The position numbers and the translations under genes were made by a program. Positions 17,650 to 21,469 of a stretch of 21,469 nucleotides of DNA are shown here, in pieces; the stretch's first letter is position 1; each line of letters opens with the position of its first letter. Source of the stretch: Scatosoma sp045537295 (GTDB taxonomy: Bacteria > Bacillota > Clostridia > Christensenellales > Borkfalkiaceae); contig JAZSPG010000034.1 in assembly GCA_045537295.1 (NCBI GenBank), positions 1 through 21,469 on the forward strand, in the 5' to 3' direction. The notes under the pieces are model-generated. The model saw only the letters and a list, made by a program, of their open reading frames with translations, searched no databases and was not told the origin of the DNA.

Positions 17650-18732
17650 ATGGAAGAGAAAAAATTACTTGAAGAAGAACTTGAAAAATTGGAAAACGGC
17701 GTGGAAGTAGAAGAGGTAGCACCCGAAGAATTGGATACCAGCGATAACGAAACGCCGTTAGATAAAAACGTAAGATTGATGTCGCCTACGCGTATGTTGT
17801 TCCGTCGTTTTTTCCGTTCAAAACTCTCGATTACGGGTATTATTATGCTCGTTGCGTTGTTTTTGTTTTGTTGGGTAGGCCCTGTGGTATATCAACAATG
17901 GGGCGAAACGGAAACGGACCGTACAGGCGCGATTGTCTATACTGATTTTGAGTTGGAAAACGAATCGGGCGAGTATGTGCAAGTTATCGTAACGAATAAC
18001 GGTATCAACGCGCTTGCAAGCCCTTCAAACGAGCATATACTTGGTACGGACGAACAAGGTATGGATATTTTTACCCGTCTTATGTACGGTGGTAGACTGT
18101 CGTTGACGATAAGCTTCCTTGCCGTGTTCGTAACCTCGGCTATCGGTATTGTTTTAGGCGGATTAGCAGGCTATTACGGCGGATGGATAGATAATTTGAT
18201 AATGCGTATATGCGACGTGTTAATGTGTTTGCCGACGCTACCTTTGATGCTAATTATCGGTACGGTTTTAGAATCGAACGGCGTCCCGTCGGAGTATTAC
18301 ATATACTTATTGATGGGGCTATTATCGCTATTCTCTTGGACTGGTATGGCGAGACTCGTGCGCGGTCAGATTTTATACTTGCGTGAGCAAGAATATATGG
18401 TGGCGGCGGAAGCGATGGGCTACTCCACGATGAGAAGGATTTTCAAACACTTAATCCCCAACATTTTACCTCAAATTTTAGTTTCGATGACGATGTCGCT
18501 GGGCAGTATGATTTTGTCCGAATCGACGCTTTCCTACCTTGGCTTGGGTGTTAAAATCCCGTATGCATCTTGGGGTACGATGATAGAGGTTATTTCCAAG
18601 CGTAGTGATATTTTGCAAAATAACTTCAACGTTTGGGGCCCTCCGGGCATTTGCATTATCATTGCCGTACTTGGATTTAACTTTGTAGGCGACGGTTTGC
18701 GTGATGCCTTAGACCCGAAACAAAGGAGATAA
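17650..18732 (+). CDS. oppC: Oligopeptide ABC transporter permease OppC
   Basis: A 360-residue second permease subunit. It opens with an acidic cytoplasmic tail of about 50 residues (rich in EE, KLEE and EVEEV), longer than in typical OppC. The OppC_N-type first helix follows at about residues 59-81. HILGTDEQGMDIFTRLMYGG, at about 129-148, matches the conserved G-T-D-x-x-G-x-D element. Further helices lie near 150-178, 188-205, 217-238, 275-295 and 333-350. The EAA loop is EYMVAAEAMGYSTMRRIFKH from residue 248, and the C-terminus NFVGDGLRDALDPKQRR is highly typical. AGGAGG at 17635-17640 overlaps the stop codon of oppB, and oppD begins two bases after this gene, so the three are translated from one message. 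Confidence 0.95.
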   Translation: MEEKKLLEEELEKLENGVEVEEVAPEELDTSDNETPLDKNVRLMSPTRMLFRRFFRSKLSITGIIMLVALFLFCWVGPVVYQQWGETETDRTGAIVYTDFELENESGEYVQVIVTNNGINALASPSNEHILGTDEQGMDIFTRLMYGGRLSLTISFLAVFVTSAIGIVLGGLAGYYGGWIDNLIMRICDVLMCLPTLPLMLIIGTVLESNGVPSEYYIYLLMGLLSLFSWTGMARLVRGQILYLREQEYMVAAEAMGYSTMRRIFKHLIPNILPQILVSMTMSLGSMILSESTLSYLGLGVKIPYASWGTMIEVISKRSDILQNNFNVWGPPGICIIIAVLGFNFVGDGLRDALDPKQRR

Positions 18733-18734
18733 TT

Positions 18735-20057
18735 ATGAGCGAGAAAAAATCCGGAGTTCATTATCTTAGCGGTAAAGAAGTTCGTAATATAGCCAAAGAA
18801 AACTCGAAAATCGTAAAGGAATTGGAAAAGGCGAAAAAGCGTAAAGTTACGCCCTCAAAATATACTACGGAAATGAAGGATAGCAACAATATCCTCGAAG
18901 TAGAGGGCTTGCATTCCTATTTCTTCACCGACCAAGGCGTTGTAAAAGCGGTAAACGGCGTAACCTTTAACATTCCCTCCAACACGACGGTAGGCGTCGT
19001 GGGGGAATCGGGTTGCGGTAAATCGGTTACCTCTATGTCCATTATGCGACTTTTGCAAGGTCCTTCGGGACAAATCGTAGAGGGTTCTATCCGTTTCAAA
19101 GCAAGCGATTACAAGCGCGACGAAAAGGGTAAGTTTATTCCCGTATACGAAAAGGACGAAAACGGCGAAATTATTTATCAGCCTGTTCTTAACAAAGACG
19201 GTACGCCTAAATTAAATAAAAACGGCGAGCCCGTATTAAAGCCCAAACAGGCGATGGACGAAAACGGTATCGGTTTGTTTGAACAGGAAGAAAAGGTTTA
19301 CGACATCGCAAAAATGCCTATGCGCGAGCTGTATCGTTTGCGCGGTAGACAAATGTCGATGGTATTCCAAGAACCTATGACTTCGCTTAATCCCGTCTTT
19401 ACGATAGGCGACCAGTTAGACGAAGTTAGCTTGTTGCACGTGCCCGGCGCGAACAAAGAGTTTGCAAAAAAGCGTTCGATTGAAATACTTAATCTCGTTG
19501 GAATCGCTATGCCGGAACGAGTATACGCGTCTTTCCCGCACGAACTTTCTGGCGGTATGCGTCAACGTGTTATGATAGCTATGGCGCTTGCAAGCGAGCC
19601 TCGCTTGATTATTGCGGACGAGCCGACGACAGCGCTTGACGTAACCATTCAGGCGCAAATCCTTGACTTGTTCAACGATTTAAAACATAAGATAAACAGC
19701 TCCATTCTTTTGATTACCCACGACTTGGGTGTTATTGCGGAAATGGCGGAGTTTGTAGTGGTAATGTACGCAGGGCGTATCATCGAACAGGGTACGGCGT
19801 CGGAAATTTTCCATAATCCGATGCACCCCTATACGCAGGGCTTGCAAAAATCCAAGCCTACGATGAAGTCTTCAGAAGATGCCTTGTTTAATATTCCCGG
19901 CAACGTACCCAATCCCGTAAATATGCCCAACCATTGTTATTTCAAAGAAAGATGCTCGCAATGTATCGGGAAATGCTCGGGGGATTACCCGGGAATGGTA
20001 CAGGTAAGCCCTACCCATTTTGTTGCTTGTCATCTCTACGGAGAAAAGGAAGAATAA
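18735..20057 (+). CDS. oppD: Oligopeptide ABC transporter ATPase OppD with unusual insert
   Basis: One of the two ATPases that power peptide import. It has Walker A GESGCGKS at residues 90-97, Q-loop glutamine 212 (MVFQEPMTSLNP), signature LSGGMRQR from 271, Walker B with Asp295 and Glu296 (IIADEPTTALD) and switch His329 (ITHD). A C-terminal oligo_HPY region contains MHPYTQGL and a cysteine cluster (CYFKERCSQCIGKC, then VACHLY). In OppD/DppD proteins this cluster has been linked to an iron-sulfur cluster; here it has an extra cysteine. Two features are odd. There is an N-terminal lysine-rich extension of about 50 residues, and a hydrophilic insert at about residues 125-187 between Walker A and the Q-loop carries repeated K-D/N-G-x-P elements. 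The protein has 440 residues against about 330 usually. AGGAG at 18724-18728 lies inside the end of oppC. Confidence 0.95.
   Translation: MSEKKSGVHYLSGKEVRNIAKENSKIVKELEKAKKRKVTPSKYTTEMKDSNNILEVEGLHSYFFTDQGVVKAVNGVTFNIPSNTTVGVVGESGCGKSVTSMSIMRLLQGPSGQIVEGSIRFKASDYKRDEKGKFIPVYEKDENGEIIYQPVLNKDGTPKLNKNGEPVLKPKQAMDENGIGLFEQEEKVYDIAKMPMRELYRLRGRQMSMVFQEPMTSLNPVFTIGDQLDEVSLLHVPGANKEFAKKRSIEILNLVGIAMPERVYASFPHELSGGMRQRVMIAMALASEPRLIIADEPTTALDVTIQAQILDLFNDLKHKINSSILLITHDLGVIAEMAEFVVVMYAGRIIEQGTASEIFHNPMHPYTQGLQKSKPTMKSSEDALFNIPGNVPNPVNMPNHCYFKERCSQCIGKCSGDYPGMVQVSPTHFVACHLYGEKEE
20046..20052 (+). promoter_or_regulatory. Ribosome binding site that fixes the oppF start
   Basis: AAGGAAG lies six bases before the ATG at 20059. 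It supports that start over the in-frame ATG at 20020, which lies inside the end of oppD and would add 13 residues. Confidence 0.75.
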
Positions 20058-20058
20058 T

Positions 20059-21213
20059 ATGAGTAAGAAAACGAACAATCAAACGGACGTGTTAGACAGC
20101 GAGGTGGAACAATCCGCCCAAACGCAAACGGCGCAAACGGAAGTTACGCCTGAAGCGACAACGGAAGAGGAAACGAGAGAAAGCTTGCTTCAAAAACAAA
20201 TTGAAGCGAACAAGCTTTTGCCTCCCGACCCTGACGCGATTTTGGAAGTTAGACATTTATCCAAGCATTTCGTTTTAAAAAAGACGTTGACGGGGAAACC
20301 TCTCTCTACCTTAAAAGCGGTAGACGACGTGTCCTTTATGGTCAAGCCGGGCGAAACGCTTGGTATCGTTGGCGAATCCGGTTGCGGAAAAACGACGATG
20401 GGACGCGCTATTTTAAAATTGCATCAACCCACCGCGGGACAAGTCTTTTTCGAGGGACAGGATATCGCGGGGTATAAAGCGAAGCAAATGCGCTCGTTGC
20501 GAACGAAAATGCAAATCGTCTTCCAAGACCCGTATTCGTCGTTGCCTCCGAGAAGCACCGTTGGCGATATTTTGGCTGAGCCCGTGCGTGTACATAAAAT
20601 CGTGCCTCCCGACAAAGTGAAAGAATACGTGCTTAACATTATGGAACAATGCGGTTTGCGCGATTATTATTACGAACGTTACCCCCACGAATTTTCGGGC
20701 GGGCAACGGCAAAGAATTTGTATCGCGCGCGCGTTAGCGGTAAATCCCAAGTTCGTCGTTTGTGATGAGCCCGTTTCCGCGCTCGACGTATCCATTCAAG
20801 CACAAATTATCAATTTGTTAAAGAAGATACAAAAAGAAAGACAATTAACCTATTTGTTTATTTCGCACGACTTATCCGTCGTAAAATATATCTCCGATAA
20901 AATCGGCGTTATGTATTTGGGTTCGATGGTGGAATTCGGCAATAAAAAAGATATTTTTGACAATCCGATGCACCCGTATACGAACGCGCTTTTCTCAGCC
21001 GTTCCTAATCCTAACCCCGATGAAAAGACGAATAGAATTTTATTGAAGGGCGATATTCCTTCGCCTGCGAATCCTCCGAAGGGATGCAAATTCCACACGC
21101 GTTGTCCAAACGCTATGGATATTTGTAAAGAGGTAATCCCTGAGTATAAAGAATACGAGCCGGGTCATTTCGTTGCTTGCCATTTGTGCGAGCAAAAGTG
21201 CCGTCAGGAGTAA
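20059..21213 (+). CDS. oppF: Oligopeptide ABC transporter ATPase OppF
   Basis: The second ATPase of the importer, 384 residues from the chosen ATG. It has Walker A GESGCGKT at residues 105-112, Q-loop VFQDPYSSLPPRST, signature FSGGQRQR with Ser213, Walker B with Asp236 and Glu237 (VVCDEPVSALD) and switch His270 (ISHD). The C-terminal oligo_HPY segment (MHPYTNALFSAVP) is followed by the cysteine pattern GCKFHTRCPNAMDIC and VACHLC, with extra cysteines near the end. All catalytic elements are present. The N-terminus carries about 65 extra residues rich in Gln, Thr and Glu, probably disordered. In the Q-loop, SSLPPRST replaces the usual SSLNPR motif. The start lies one base after the oppD stop. 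OppD and OppF form the heterodimeric motor under OppB and OppC. Confidence 0.95.
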   Translation: MSKKTNNQTDVLDSEVEQSAQTQTAQTEVTPEATTEEETRESLLQKQIEANKLLPPDPDAILEVRHLSKHFVLKKTLTGKPLSTLKAVDDVSFMVKPGETLGIVGESGCGKTTMGRAILKLHQPTAGQVFFEGQDIAGYKAKQMRSLRTKMQIVFQDPYSSLPPRSTVGDILAEPVRVHKIVPPDKVKEYVLNIMEQCGLRDYYYERYPHEFSGGQRQRICIARALAVNPKFVVCDEPVSALDVSIQAQIINLLKKIQKERQLTYLFISHDLSVVKYISDKIGVMYLGSMVEFGNKKDIFDNPMHPYTNALFSAVPNPNPDEKTNRILLKGDIPSPANPPKGCKFHTRCPNAMDICKEVIPEYKEYEPGHFVACHLCEQKCRQE

Positions 21214-21216
21214 GGA

Positions 21217-21469
21217 ATGAGCAAACAAAACAAGTCTAAAAAAGAAAAAATTATTTATTACGACGACAATTCGACGATTGCGGATATGTCCAAGACGAGA
21301 GGGGGGCAAAAAAAACCTATCTCTCAAAAATCCGAGCAGTATACCGTGCCGAGAGTAACGTCGAAATGGAGAACGTACTGGAATGCGGTAAAGATGATGA
21401 TAGTACCCATGTGCGTGGTTTTAGGCGTTTTGGCAATTCTCTTTTTATTCTTAATGCTACTAGGTGGCA
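21217..21469 (+). CDS. Membrane protein of unknown function (3' end outside window)
   Basis: The frame opens with ATG at 21217, preceded by AGGAG at 21206-21210, and stays open to the window edge, so 84 residues are visible. The first 55 or so are hydrophilic and lysine-rich (MSKQNKSKKEKIIYYDDNST), suggesting a cytoplasmic tail. A strongly hydrophobic stretch follows from about residue 66 (MMIVPMCVVLGVLAILFLFL). It starts three bases after oppF, so it belongs to the same transcription unit. I do not recognise the family. It may be an accessory membrane component of the transporter or simply a downstream gene; the missing part would decide. Confidence 0.75.
   Translation, partial: MSKQNKSKKEKIIYYDDNSTIADMSKTRGGQKKPISQKSEQYTVPRVTSKWRTYWNAVKMMIVPMCVVLGVLAILFLFLMLLGG

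Noticed and set aside
20020..20022. Upstream ATG as the oppF start
   Set aside because: It lies inside oppD with no good ribosome site, while the ATG at 20059 has AAGGAAG six bases before it.
1..21469. Scarcity of GGCC
   Set aside because: I saw only about seven copies, but few codons here end in GG or use GCC, so codon usage can explain it; unlike GATC there is no clear context effect.
1..21469. CRISPR arrays, tRNA genes, insertion sequences or phage genes
   Set aside because: None seen: gaps are all under 120 bases and the repeats present are within coding sequence.

Overview
The window is a plus-strand, gene-dense stretch of about 21.5 kb holding nine genes in the same orientation, two of them cut by the window edges. 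The proteins point to an uncultured anaerobic Gram-positive bacterium, most likely a gut Clostridia lineage. The clues are lipoprotein signals, Shine-Dalgarno-led genes, InlB-type (Listeria/Bacteroides) repeats, BspA-type leucine-rich repeats, a lactocepin-like subtilase and a Gram-positive Opp transporter. This placement is inference from family content; no rRNA or marker gene is present.

Layout. Positions 1-4770 are the 3' part of a giant, tyrosine-rich secreted protein with InlB-type repeats and a long run of about 85-residue units that I cannot assign to a named family. After a 116-base gap with a hairpin comes a 2471-residue cell-envelope subtilase (4887-12302): propeptide, S8 domain with inserted PA domain, Fn3-like region, two Ig-like domains, about 27-28 BspA-type repeats and a C-terminal membrane anchor. 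A 95-base gap with a perfect 16-bp hairpin separates it from a 520-residue surface lipoprotein (12398-13960). A tightly packed oligopeptide ABC transporter set follows, with gaps of 1-31 bases: substrate-binding lipoprotein (13979-16612), permeases OppB (16644-17636) and OppC (17650-18732), and ATPases OppD (18735-20057) and OppF (20059-21213). A ninth gene, encoding a membrane protein of unknown function, starts at 21217 and runs off the end.

How it fits together. An anchored protease beside a complete peptide importer suggests a proteolysis-and-peptide-uptake locus, comparable in logic to the PrtP plus Opp system of lactic acid bacteria, but here with two more large surface proteins and unusually enlarged Opp subunits. 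The binding protein carries about 230 extra residues and OppD carries about 60 extra residues between Walker A and the Q-loop.

No tRNA, rRNA, CRISPR array, insertion sequence or phage gene was seen. All gaps between genes are under 120 bases. One sequence-level oddity is that the word GATC appears only twice in the whole window by my reading, whereas roughly 80 would be expected by chance.
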